Origin: Shinella zoogloeoides
Lineage (GTDB): Bacteria; Pseudomonadota; Alphaproteobacteria; Rhizobiales; Rhizobiaceae
DNA length: 64,000 nucleotides
Assembly: GCF_030733845.1 (NCBI RefSeq)
Contig: NZ_CP132312.1
Coordinates: forward strand, 448,501 to 512,500
Direction of reading: 5' to 3'
Numbering within the stretch: position 1 is the first letter of the stretch; each line of letters begins with the position of its first letter. The position numbers and the translations under genes were made by a program. Shown in pieces: positions 25,808 through 34,117 of the stretch. Under the pieces are notes generated by a model. It saw only the letters and a program-made list of their open reading frames with translations, did no database searches and was not told where the DNA came from.

Positions 25808-25867
25808 GGAAACTACATTTGTCAAAAGAAATGTAAGGAAGCTACATTTTATTCCGGCGATGTAGCC
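25808..25867 (-). promoter_or_regulatory. CTACAT repeats upstream of the AfuA-like operon
   Basis: GGAAACTACATTT (25808-25820) and GGAAGCTACATTT (25837-25849) are direct repeats 29 bases apart, close to three helical turns. An inverted GATGTAGCC copy lies at 25859-25867. The sequence TGTA-N7-TACA at 25832-25846 has the same symmetry as known RpiR-family (HexR) sites. They lie ~95-150 bases before the start codon, in AT-rich DNA, and are a good operator candidate. Confidence 0.55.
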
Positions 25868-25900
25868 TTGTCGTAAATTTCCGCACCCGAATGCCATACG

Positions 25901-25929
25901 CAAAATCGCCGCGGTGGTGCCGCGGCGAT
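25901..25929 (-). terminator. Rho-independent terminator of the orphan binding-protein gene
   Basis: A perfect 10-bp stem ATCGCCGCGG / CCGCGGCGAT with a 5-base loop, 27 bases beyond the stop at 25956. On the minus strand it is followed by TTTTG. Confidence 0.7.
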
Positions 25930-25955
25930 CCGTCTTGCTTGCTGATATGAACCGC

Positions 25956-26966
25956 TCAGCGGGCCGGCGGGGCGTACATCAGGCCGCCGTCGCTCCACAG
26001 CCGGTTGAGGCCGCGGTCGATCTTCAGCGGGCTGTCCTTACCGAGATGGCGCTCGAAGATCTCGCCGTAATTGCCGACGGCAGATATTGCCTGGTAGGCC
26101 CATTTCGCATCGAGGCCCATTGCCTTGCCGGCCTCGCTCTCGACGCCGAGGAAGCGCTTCTGCGCGACGGTGCCGGTTTCGACGAGCGCGGCGGCATTCT
26201 CCTTGTCGATGCCCATCTCCTCGGCCTCGATCAGCGCGAAGAGCGTCCAGCGCACGATCTTGAACCACTGGTCGTCGCCCTGGCGCACGGCCGGGCCGAG
26301 CGGTTCCTTGGAGATCACCTCGGGAAGGACGACAAAGCGGTCGGGGTCGTTCAGCGTCAGGCGCTGGGCGTAGAGCGCCGAGGCATCGGTGGAGTAGACG
26401 TCGCAGCGCCCCGTGTTGAAGGCCTGGACCGTCTGGTCCGGCTTCTCGAAGGCGATGACCTGGTACTCGATCTTGTTGGCGCCGAAATAGTCGGCCATGT
26501 TCTGTTCGGTCGTCGTGCCGGTCTCCGTGCAGACGGAGGCGCCGGAGATTTCCTTGACGCTGTTCACGCCAAGCTCCTTGTTGATCATGAAGGCCTGGCC
26601 GTCATAGTAGTTGACGCCGACGAAGCTCATGCCGAGATCGGTATCGCGCGAGAGCGTCCAGGTCGTCTGGCGCGAGAGCAGGTCGACTTCACCAGATTGC
26701 AGAGCCGTGAAGCGATCCTTGGTGGACAGCGGCACATAGGCCACCTTGTCCGGATCGCCGAGCGTCGCGGCGGCAATCGCGCGGCAGAAGTCGACGTCGA
26801 AACCGCTCCAGGCGCCGTTCTTGTCGGGCGCGGAAAAGCCGAGCACGCCCTGGCTGACGCCGCAGCGCACTTCGCCGCGCTCCTTGACGATATCGAGCGT
26901 GCCGGCCTCGGCAGCCGTTCCGGCTGCAAGCGTTGCTGCTGCCATGGCCAGAATTTTTAGTTTCAT
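25956..26966 (-). CDS. Orphan amino-acid ABC binding protein (AapJ-like)
   Basis: 336 residues from ATG 26966 with an AAGGAGGAG site. Signal peptide MKLKILAMAAATLAAG with cleavage near residue 21. The SBP_bac_3 fold is indicated by RGEVRCGVSQG, GFDVDFCRAIAAA and AVGNYGEIFERHLG. It clearly resembles AapJ at 60058-61089, but no permease or ATPase genes accompany it. It may deliver its ligand to permeases encoded elsewhere, perhaps AapQMP. It is followed by its own terminator and preceded (95 bases) by the kinase/M23/aminotransferase fusion, so the ligand may be that enzyme's substrate. Confidence 0.9.
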   Translation of the reverse strand: MKLKILAMAAATLAAGTAAEAGTLDIVKERGEVRCGVSQGVLGFSAPDKNGAWSGFDVDFCRAIAAATLGDPDKVAYVPLSTKDRFTALQSGEVDLLSRQTTWTLSRDTDLGMSFVGVNYYDGQAFMINKELGVNSVKEISGASVCTETGTTTEQNMADYFGANKIEYQVIAFEKPDQTVQAFNTGRCDVYSTDASALYAQRLTLNDPDRFVVLPEVISKEPLGPAVRQGDDQWFKIVRWTLFALIEAEEMGIDKENAAALVETGTVAQKRFLGVESEAGKAMGLDAKWAYQAISAVGNYGEIFERHLGKDSPLKIDRGLNRLWSDGGLMYAPPAR

Positions 26967-27061
26967 AGGGTTCTCCTCCTTGGTTGTTTTGGGCATGCGT
27001 GGTCCGGGCCGGGAAAAGGCCTTCCCCGGCTGCAAGCTGTTCTCCCGGTGGTGTCGGTCGC

Positions 27062-30000
27062 CTAGCCGAGCGCCTTCTCGACGTCGGCGAAGGTCTCTTC
27101 GAGCACGGCGATCAGGTGGTCGGCGTCGCGCCTGGAAAAGATCATCGGCGGGCGCATTTTGAGCACGTTGTCATGCGGTCCCTCGGTGCCCATCAGCACG
27201 CCGCGGCGGCGCGCGCCGTTGCAGACGGCGCGGGCGAACGCGGTCGCAGGCGCTCTGGTCGTGCGGTCCGTCACCAGTTCGATGCCGAGGAAGAGGCCGA
27301 GGCCGCGCACGTCGCCGATCACCGCATGGCGCTTCTGCATGTCGCGGAAGGCGTCCATCAGGTGGTTGCCGATGGCAAGCGCGTTGCCGCGCAGGTCCTC
27401 CTTCTCGATGGTGTCGAGCACCGCCAGGCCCACGGCGCAGGACACCGGGTTGCCGCCGAACGTGTTGAAATATTCCATGCCGTTGTCGAAGCTGTCGGTC
27501 ACCTCGCGGGTCGTCACCACGGCCGCCAGCGGATGGCCGTCACCGATCGGCTTGCCCATCGTCACGATGTCGGGCACGACGCCCTGCGTCTCGAACGCCC
27601 ACCAATGGCTGCCGACACGGCCGAAACCGACCTGCACCTCATCGGCGATGCAGACGCCGCCCGCCTCGCGCACGAGCCGGTAGACCTCCTTGAGGTAGCC
27701 TTGCGGCAGGAAGACTTGGCCGGCGACGCTCGGGATGGATTCGGCGATGAAGAAACCGGGCGCCTCGCCCCTGGCTTGCATGGCGGCGATCAGCTCGGCC
27801 ACGCTTTCGGCAAAACGCCTGCCGTGCTCCTCGGCCGGCCAGTCCGCCGGCGCATGGTAGCTGTCCGGGACGGCCGCGACATGGACATGTGGCTTCCGGC
27901 CCTTGCCGCCCTTGCGGCGGAACTTGTAGGGGCTGATGTCGATCAGCTCCTGCGTCGTGCCGTGATAGGACCAGTCGAGCGTGATGGCGTTCTCGCGGCC
28001 GGTATGCGCCCGCATCAGCCGCAGCGCCAGGCTGTTGGCCTCCGAGCCGCTGTTGACGAAGCCGGCGACGGTCAGTTCCTTCGGCAGCGTCGCCGTCAGG
28101 CGCTCGGCATAGGCGACGATATTGTCGTGCAGGTAGCGGGTGTTGGTGTTGAGCGTCGCGGCCTGCTTCGCCATCGCCTCCACCACGGCCGGATGGGCGT
28201 GGCCGATATGGCAGACATTGTTGAAGCAATCGAGATAGGCCCGGCCGCCGTCGTCGATCAGCCAGACGCCTTCGCCGCGCACGAACTTGATCGGCTTGTC
28301 GTAGGAGATGGAAAGGTTCGGCAGCAGCAGTTCACGGCGCAGCGCGACGATCTCCTCGTGCGAGCGGCCCTGCCGTTCGTAGAACTCTTCGGCAATGCCA
28401 CCGAAGGTGCGGGCATCGGGAAAGAGTTCCGCCCAGACGTCGAGGTAGCGCGGCTCGCCGACGCCGAGGATTTCGGTGGCGGAGAGGCTGGTATCGGTGG
28501 AAAGCTGCAAATGGAGATGCGGCGCCCAGCCGCCGTTTTCCGCCGGCGCGCCCATTTCGCCGACGAGGGCACCGGCCTCTAGCCGCTCGCCGGGCGTGAG
28601 CCGGTGCATGGCCTCATGCGCGAGATGCCCCCAGAGCGAGGTGAAGGGCGGGCAACCTTCCGGCTCGTGGCGGAGCGCGATGAGGCAGCCGTAGCCGAGC
28701 GGGTCCTCTTCGATCTCGACGCTGACGACGGTGGCGGGAAGCGGCGTGAAGACCTTGGTGCCGGCGGCCATGAAGAGATCGAGGCCGAGATGGCGGGTGC
28801 GGCGCGTCTTCTCGATAAAGCGCGAGACGAACATCTCGCCGGCATAGACGCTGCGCTCCTCGCCCCAGGGGCCGATACCGAGCGCGATGCCGTTGTCCCG
28901 GCAATGGGCTTGCCAGATCGCCTGCGCTTCGTCCGGCTGTTGGACGGCGGATTTCACCGTCATCGGATGCTCCGGATCGCCATAGGGCACGAGCGCAGCC
29001 GGATAGGTCGCGGCCGGCCGCTCCAGCAGCGGGGCGAGTGCCTTGCGGTTTCGCGCGATCCAGTCCGTCACACGGCGCGCGCCTGGCACGGCCTCGAAGC
29101 CGCAGGCCTTGCGCATGATCGCGGTCGCGAACCGCGGGTTCATCCGGTCGAGCTTGCGCAGCAGCGTCCAGGCCGGCCGCTCGCTGATCGCAAGATAGGG
29201 GTTGCTTCCGGTATGCGCATGACGCGAGGCCGACATGGTGACCGACGTGACGAGCCGGATGGCGATGAGGTCGTAGAGAAGGTCGACCTCTTCTTCGAGC
29301 AATGGATACTCGGCATTGAAGCCCCTGACGATGGCGGCGGCCGCGCCGATCGGATCGGCATGGTCGAGGCCGGCATAGGCGGCGGCGATCGCGACTTCCG
29401 CGATCAGCGGCGCGTAGAGCGCGTCGCCGAAATCGATGAGGCCCGAAATGCGGTCGTGATCGGCAGCGTCGACCAGTACGTTCCAGTCGTTCGCGTCGTT
29501 ATGGATGACGGCGGCGCGAAGGGTCGCAAGACGCGGCGCGATCGCGGCAAAGCGCTTGAGGAAGCGGTCCAGCAGGGCTCGGTCCTCCGCCGACGCGATA
29601 TGCTGCAACCGCTCGGCCGACCGGCCGGCCTTGCGGATATCCCAGTCGAGGTCGCGCAGGGCGCCGGGATGCATGAAGCCCTTCAAGGCGGCGTCGAAAC
29701 GGCCGAGCAAGCGGCCGAGGGATTCGAGCGCGGTGTCGCTGCGGCCCGTCTCGGCGAGCGGCTGGCCATCGACCCAGCTCACCAGCCGGATGCGGTGGCC
29801 GACGCCGCTCGCGCTCGTCGTGTGGGCAAGGCTGGCGCCGGCAAGCGTCGGGCGGATATGCGGTACCGGCAGGTCGCCGGCATGGGTGCCGATATGGGCG
29901 AGTAGAGCGGTCTGGAAATCGCTTTCCGCCTCCGGCTCGGCGGCGTTGACGATCTTCAGGATGAAGACGCCCTCGGCCGTTTCCACCTTGAAATTCTGGT

Positions 30001-30112
30001 CGCGCTCGCTGGCGAGCGGCGAGAGCGTGCCGGAGAGCCCGTAGTGCTCGGCAAGGAGCGCGGCGGCCGCGTCGATGGAAAAATCGGGCGTCGTCTTCAG
30101 CATGTCGTTCAT
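27062..30112 (-). CDS. Triple fusion: APH-type kinase, M23 peptidase-like domain, class III aminotransferase/phospho-lyase
   Basis: 1016 residues from ATG 30112 (AAGAGGA upstream). Residues ~10-330: choline/aminoglycoside-kinase fold, with catalytic HNDANDWNVL (~200) and metal-site IDFGD. Residues ~430-580: M23/LytM-like fold retaining WGHLA (~494) and HLHLQ (~532). Residues ~600-1015: PLP fold-type I class III aminotransferase with the lysine in MGKPIGDGHP (~853). That loop is characteristic of the mammalian phospho-lyases ETNPPL/PHYKPL, which eliminate phosphate and ammonia from phosphoethanolamine or phosphohydroxylysine. A hydroxylysine-kinase-like domain fused to such a lyase suggests phosphorylation of an amino alcohol followed by its elimination in one polypeptide. 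The middle domain's role is unclear. An Lrp regulator diverges upstream. Confidence 0.9.
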   Translation of the reverse strand: MNDMLKTTPDFSIDAAAALLAEHYGLSGTLSPLASERDQNFKVETAEGVFILKIVNAAEPEAESDFQTALLAHIGTHAGDLPVPHIRPTLAGASLAHTTSASGVGHRIRLVSWVDGQPLAETGRSDTALESLGRLLGRFDAALKGFMHPGALRDLDWDIRKAGRSAERLQHIASAEDRALLDRFLKRFAAIAPRLATLRAAVIHNDANDWNVLVDAADHDRISGLIDFGDALYAPLIAEVAIAAAYAGLDHADPIGAAAAIVRGFNAEYPLLEEEVDLLYDLIAIRLVTSVTMSASRHAHTGSNPYLAISERPAWTLLRKLDRMNPRFATAIMRKACGFEAVPGARRVTDWIARNRKALAPLLERPAATYPAALVPYGDPEHPMTVKSAVQQPDEAQAIWQAHCRDNGIALGIGPWGEERSVYAGEMFVSRFIEKTRRTRHLGLDLFMAAGTKVFTPLPATVVSVEIEEDPLGYGCLIALRHEPEGCPPFTSLWGHLAHEAMHRLTPGERLEAGALVGEMGAPAENGGWAPHLHLQLSTDTSLSATEILGVGEPRYLDVWAELFPDARTFGGIAEEFYERQGRSHEEIVALRRELLLPNLSISYDKPIKFVRGEGVWLIDDGGRAYLDCFNNVCHIGHAHPAVVEAMAKQAATLNTNTRYLHDNIVAYAERLTATLPKELTVAGFVNSGSEANSLALRLMRAHTGRENAITLDWSYHGTTQELIDISPYKFRRKGGKGRKPHVHVAAVPDSYHAPADWPAEEHGRRFAESVAELIAAMQARGEAPGFFIAESIPSVAGQVFLPQGYLKEVYRLVREAGGVCIADEVQVGFGRVGSHWWAFETQGVVPDIVTMGKPIGDGHPLAAVVTTREVTDSFDNGMEYFNTFGGNPVSCAVGLAVLDTIEKEDLRGNALAIGNHLMDAFRDMQKRHAVIGDVRGLGLFLGIELVTDRTTRAPATAFARAVCNGARRRGVLMGTEGPHDNVLKMRPPMIFSRRDADHLIAVLEETFADVEKALG

Positions 30113-30163
30113 GGCAATCCTCTTCGTGACGGAAAGAGTTGCATGGACGACGGCGTGGCGCAT

Positions 30164-30192
30164 CCGGCATTATGCCGGTTGTGCCGGCACAA
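30164..30192. promoter_or_regulatory. Two abutting palindromes between the fusion gene and its Lrp regulator
   Basis: CCGGCAT-t-ATGCCGG (30164-30178) is directly followed by the perfect 14-bp palindrome TTGTGCCGGCACAA (30179-30192), giving three TGCCGG-type repeats within 29 bases. It lies in the 126-base divergent promoter region, a natural place for an Lrp/AsnC operator acting on both genes. Confidence 0.6.
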
Positions 30193-30238
30193 TGTTTATA
30201 ATAACCGTCATCTTGTCGGCGGAAACGGGGAGGGGCCC

Positions 30239-30673
30239 ATGCAGGATACGGACGCCATCGACCGGACGATCCTCAGCATCCTGTCGCGGGAAGCGCGCAT
30301 TCCGATGAAGTCGCTCGCCGGGCGGATCGGTCTTTCGCGCAGCGCGACCACGGAGCGCGTGAACCGGCTGGAAAAAGCCGGCATCATCCGCGGCTACCGC
30401 GCGGATATCGGCCAGCTCGACGACGGGCAGATCCAGGCCTTCCTGCTCGTCACGCTGAAGCGCACGCCCTCGATCGGCGTGCTCGACCGCCTTGCCGGCT
30501 TTTCCGCCGTGCGCAAGGTTTCGTCCGTCAGCGGCCAGCTCGATCTGGTGGTGGAGGTCGAGGTCGGCTCGATCAATGCGCTCAACGAACTGCGCAACGA
30601 GGTCTCGACCATGGACAATGTCGAGGACCTGACCACCTCCATCGTCCTCAGGCGGGATATCGAGCGGAGCTGA
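30239..30673 (+). CDS. Lrp/AsnC-family regulator, divergent from the fusion gene
   Basis: 144 residues from ATG 30239 (GGGGAGG just upstream). N-terminal AsnC helix-turn-helix (ILSILSREARIPM, SRSATTERVNRLEKAGII) and C-terminal RAM/ligand-binding domain (~65-144). Proteins of this type respond to amino acids. The divergent arrangement with shared palindromes indicates control of the kinase/aminotransferase gene and itself, with the pathway's amino compound as probable effector. Confidence 0.92.
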   Translation: MQDTDAIDRTILSILSREARIPMKSLAGRIGLSRSATTERVNRLEKAGIIRGYRADIGQLDDGQIQAFLLVTLKRTPSIGVLDRLAGFSAVRKVSSVSGQLDLVVEVEVGSINALNELRNEVSTMDNVEDLTTSIVLRRDIERS

Positions 30674-30695
30674 TACCTTGAGGCGCGGCCTTGCG

Positions 30696-31223
30696 TCAGG
30701 CCGTCGCCCGCTGGAACAGCTTGATATCCGCGCCGGCATATTTGGTCATGGCGAATTCCCGGAATCCGTGCTTTTGCGCGAGGCGTATGGAAGCCTCGTT
30801 GTCCTTGTCGATGATGCAGGTGATGGGCTTGCCGCGGTGGTTTTGCGCCGCCCAGGAAAGCATTGCAATCAGGGCTTCGTTGGCATAGCCGCGCCCCTGG
30901 GCATCGGGAACGAGACCCCAGCCCGCTTCCATCGTGTTCTCGATGCTGGGCGTGAGGGCCCGGCGCATCTCATGGAACCCGGCTTCGCCCACCAGCGCGC
31001 CCGTGCCCTTTTCGATGATCGCCCAGAAGCCGAAGCCCATGATGTGCCACATGCCTATGTGGCGCATGAGACGGATCCAGGATTGCTCGCGGGTGAGGGG
31101 AACACCGCCGATGAACCGCACGACCTCGGGCATGGCCCACATATCGGTCATCGCGTCGAGATCGCCGGGCTGGAAGCCGCGCAGGAGGAGGCGGTCAGTT
31201 TCGATTTCTGGAATGTCTATCAT
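30696..31223 (-). CDS. GNAT-family N-acetyltransferase (RimJ/RimL type)
   Basis: 175 residues from ATG 31223; the frame extends 17 codons upstream without a better start and the ribosome site is weak. The opening IETDRLLLRGFQPGD, the acetyl-CoA loop QGRGYANEA and the AQKHGFRE end segment identify the Acetyltransf_3 type. It probably acetylates a small amine or an N-terminal residue. It is monocistronic and convergent with the Lrp gene. The substrate is unknown. Confidence 0.85.
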   Translation of the reverse strand: MIDIPEIETDRLLLRGFQPGDLDAMTDMWAMPEVVRFIGGVPLTREQSWIRLMRHIGMWHIMGFGFWAIIEKGTGALVGEAGFHEMRRALTPSIENTMEAGWGLVPDAQGRGYANEALIAMLSWAAQNHRGKPITCIIDKDNEASIRLAQKHGFREFAMTKYAGADIKLFQRATA

Positions 31224-31429
31224 CTGGTTTGGCGTCGTCGGGACGGTGCACCCCTGCGGTGCGATCGCGTGCAATAGAAAGGCAAACGTGTTGGTGGTCC
31301 AACGGAATTTTTGCGTATGCCGGTATTTTTTGAAGGGGCCAAGCGGTCTTCCGAAGCGATCCCGCTTTAGGTCGTTGTTCAGTTTTCTGGCCTAACGTCG
31401 GGCGAGCTGCTGCATGCGGGGAATTCGGG

Positions 31430-32608
31430 ATGGGCGTCGTGACGCTGGATCAGGTGGAGCGCCAGATAGCGCGCGGCTTTCGCCTTCTGCGCTTTGCGCC
31501 GGATATCGAGGCCGCGTTCCGCAAGGACTATGCGGCGGAGCGCGTCCGGCTCGCCGCGATCTGGGGCGTGGTCGGCACGCTGATCTATGATCTCGTCTAT
31601 TTCGGCGATCGCACCATGATGGCCGACGTCTTCAGCGAGCTGGTCGTCCTGCGCTTCCTCGTGTTCACGCCCTTCGTGATCGGATGTATTCTTGCCGTCC
31701 GCCGCTGGCCGCACGCGCTGTTCTACGACATTCTCTCCATCGCGATTGCCGTGCTGGGCGTCACCTTGCCGATGGCTGCCGCCACGCAGAGTGCAAGCCC
31801 CTATCTCTTCGTCTACCAGAACGGCAATTCCGCCGCCTTCCTGTTCTTCGTCATCGCGTTGCGCCCGCGTTTCCCCGCCGTGCTGGCGGGGCTTGTGCTG
31901 ATGTGCGCCTCGCACTTCACCACAACGCAGATGACGGGCGCCTTCGACGCCGTCACCTATTCCGGCATCGTCACTTTCTATGTGACGCTGTCGATCTTCC
32001 TGGCGGTGAGTGCCTATTTCCTGGAGCAGAAGGACCGGCAGAATTTTCTCAACCAGCTTCGCGGCAGCCTGCTCTACCGGCAGCTCGAACACAATTCCGA
32101 GCGCGACGAGCTGACGGGGCTGCTGAACCGGCGCTCGCTGGCGCGCACCGCCGAAGGGCTGTGGAGCGACGCGGGGCACCGTATCGCGGCCGTCCTGCTC
32201 GACATCGATCACTTCAAGCGGTTCAACGACGTTCACGGCCATATCGAGGGTGATGCATGCCTGCGCGCCGTCTCGCAATGCATTCGCGACACGGTGGACG
32301 AGGCATCGTTCGTGTTCCGCTTCGGCGGGGAGGAGATGCTGGTGCTCTCCGTCGATCGGGAGCCGCTTGCGGCGCTGGCGATGGCGGAGCGCATCCGCGC
32401 CGCGATCGAGGGCCTTGCCATGCGCCATCGCGGGCTCGACGGCGGCTGCGTGACAGTCAGTCTCGGCGTCGCCCTGGCGGTGCCGTCCGAGGCGACGCTC
32501 GAAGGGCTGCTGCGGGATGCCGACAGCGCGCTCTATGAAGCAAAGCGCACGGGCAGGAACGCCGTGGTGCTTGCGGGCGAACTGGCGGCCGGTGCCCGCG
32601 TCGCCTGA
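31430..32608 (+). CDS. Membrane diguanylate cyclase (GGDEF)
   Basis: 392 residues. Five or six hydrophobic helices at ~45-205 form a membrane sensor region, followed by a GGDEF domain (~225-385) with DELTGLLNRRSL and the active site GGEEM (~299-303), an accepted GGDEF variant with Glu. I see no RxxD inhibitory site just upstream (the stretch reads DEASFVFRF), so product feedback is probably absent. It would make cyclic di-GMP from GTP in response to an unknown signal. It stands alone. Confidence 0.92.
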   Translation: MGVVTLDQVERQIARGFRLLRFAPDIEAAFRKDYAAERVRLAAIWGVVGTLIYDLVYFGDRTMMADVFSELVVLRFLVFTPFVIGCILAVRRWPHALFYDILSIAIAVLGVTLPMAAATQSASPYLFVYQNGNSAAFLFFVIALRPRFPAVLAGLVLMCASHFTTTQMTGAFDAVTYSGIVTFYVTLSIFLAVSAYFLEQKDRQNFLNQLRGSLLYRQLEHNSERDELTGLLNRRSLARTAEGLWSDAGHRIAAVLLDIDHFKRFNDVHGHIEGDACLRAVSQCIRDTVDEASFVFRFGGEEMLVLSVDREPLAALAMAERIRAAIEGLAMRHRGLDGGCVTVSLGVALAVPSEATLEGLLRDADSALYEAKRTGRNAVVLAGELAAGARVA

Positions 32609-32617
32609 CCTCGTTGG

Positions 32618-32995
32618 CTATACCTCGAACACGTCCTCGAAGGATTCCGGGAAGCTCTGGCGGGCGACCTTCTCGTTGATGACGAGAAGGGCCTCGTAGG
32701 ACAACGGGTCGAAGTCCTTCTCCGCCGCTAGCACCTCACGGCCGAAGAGCAGGTTGAGGCGTGCGGCGTCGAGATTGCCGCGCTCGAAGGGCTCGTCGCC
32801 GAAATGGTGCCAGAGGGCATGCAGGAAAGCCGCGTCGATGCGGTGTTCCGCCGTGCCCGGCCGCGCCTTGCGGGGCAGGGCCTTGATCGGCGTCACGCCC
32901 TTCGGATTGGCGCGGCGGATGGTGAACTGGACGCCCGTGCCCGGCATGCCGGATGGGAAGCCACGGTGCTTGGTCATGTCGGGCAGGTTCGCCAT
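32618..32995 (-). CDS. Small protein of unknown function
   Basis: 125 residues from ATG 32995 with AAGGAGC 7 bases upstream. It starts with a Gly/Pro-rich basic segment and continues as a mostly helical soluble domain (AFLHALWHHFGDEPF, NLLFGREVL). No signal peptide or membrane segment. The stop lies 10 bases from the convergent GGDEF gene and its start 10 bases after the GST gene's stop, so it is probably co-transcribed with the GST. Not recognised. Confidence 0.75.
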   Translation of the reverse strand: MANLPDMTKHRGFPSGMPGTGVQFTIRRANPKGVTPIKALPRKARPGTAEHRIDAAFLHALWHHFGDEPFERGNLDAARLNLLFGREVLAAEKDFDPLSYEALLVINEKVARQSFPESFEDVFEV

Positions 32996-33005
32996 CCGAT
33001 GCTCC

Positions 33006-33920
33006 TTACTCCGTACCGGCCGGGTTGATCTTGTCCTGCGTCTTCGTCTCGAAGTCGGAGGCGTCGTGCCGCTCGTGCAACTGCTCGGACGGATCGCCCG
33101 TCAGCCGGTTGACCATGCGGCCGCGGATGACCGCCGGACGGGCGGCGATCTCCGCCGTCCAGCGCTGGACGTGCTTGTAGGTCTCGACCTCCAGGAACGT
33201 GCCGGCATCGCCATACTGCTTGTTCTGGGCGAGGCTGCCGTACCAGGGCCAGATCGCCATGTCGGCGATGGTATAATCCTGACCGGCGACGAAGCGGTTG
33301 TCGGCAAGCCGGCGGTCGAGCACGTCGAGCTGCCGCTTTACCTCCATGGCGTAGCGGTCGATGGCATACTGGATGCGCATCGGCGCATAGGCGTAGAAAT
33401 GGCCGAAGCCGCCGCCGAGGAACGGCGCGGATCCCATCTGCCAGAACAGCCAGTTGAAGGTTTCGGTGCGGGCGCGAAGCTCGCCCGACAGGAAGGCGCC
33501 GAACTTTTCCGCGAGATAGAGCAGGATGGAGGCCGATTCGAAGACGCGGACCGGCGTACCGCCGCCCGTCGGCGCACGGTCCATCAGCGCCGGGATCTTG
33601 GAATTCGGATTGACGTCGACAAAGCCGGAACCGAACTGGTCGCCGTCCCCGATGCGGATCGGCCAGGCATCGTATTCGGCGCCTGCATGACCGGCGGCCA
33701 GGAGCTCCTCCAGCATGATCGTCACCTTCACGCCGTTGGGCGTGGCGAGCGAATAGAGCTGCAGCGGGTGCTTGCCGACCGGCAGGTCCTTGTCATGGGT
33801 CGGGCCGGCAATCGGGCGGTTGATGTTGGCGAAGGCGCCGCCGTTGCCCTTTTCCCAGGTCCAGACTTTCGGCGGCTCGTAGCCGGCGGGGAAGTTGTCG
33901 GCGGGGGATTTCTCGGTCAT
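33006..33920 (-). CDS. yghU: Glutathione-dependent oxidoreductase, YghU-type GST
   Basis: 304 residues from ATG 33920 (AAGGATC upstream). An N-terminal extension typical of YghU precedes a thioredoxin-like domain (~50-135: LYSLATPNGVKV, SKIPAL, FESASILLYLAEKFG) and an all-helical C-terminal domain with IADMAIWPWYG. The length and the N-terminal PAGYEPPKVW stretch match E. coli YghU/YfcG-type proteins, which use glutathione to reduce disulfides or peroxides. Cytosolic. Confidence 0.9.
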   Translation of the reverse strand: MTEKSPADNFPAGYEPPKVWTWEKGNGGAFANINRPIAGPTHDKDLPVGKHPLQLYSLATPNGVKVTIMLEELLAAGHAGAEYDAWPIRIGDGDQFGSGFVDVNPNSKIPALMDRAPTGGGTPVRVFESASILLYLAEKFGAFLSGELRARTETFNWLFWQMGSAPFLGGGFGHFYAYAPMRIQYAIDRYAMEVKRQLDVLDRRLADNRFVAGQDYTIADMAIWPWYGSLAQNKQYGDAGTFLEVETYKHVQRWTAEIAARPAVIRGRMVNRLTGDPSEQLHERHDASDFETKTQDKINPAGTE

Positions 33921-34073
33921 GAAATGATCCTTGTCGTCGAAGAACGCGCGGTGCGCCGACGCGGGGAGGGGCCGGCTGCTTCGCGCAGTTCTATACCGTC
34001 CGTGCGCGACCTTCCAGACATGCAGGTTCCGGTTCGGCCGCGCCCAAGGAATTTTCGTCCGCCGTCGCGAACG

Positions 34074-34102
34074 GCCCGGTCGCAGGATGCCTGCGGCCGG
34101 GC
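34074..34102 (-). terminator. Hairpin downstream of ridA-like gene
   Basis: A 13-bp stem with one wobble pair (GCCCGGTCGCAGG / CCTGCGGCCGGGC) and a 3-base loop, 15 bases beyond the stop of the RidA gene. No T-run. It is the probable end of the amino-acid importer-ridA transcript. Confidence 0.5.
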
Positions 34103-34117
34103 GTGTCTTGCACGTCT

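Noticed and set aside
28604..29905. 433-residue plus-strand frame opposite the fusion gene
   Set aside because: A shadow of the strongly supported kinase/aminotransferase coding sequence with no recognisable domain.
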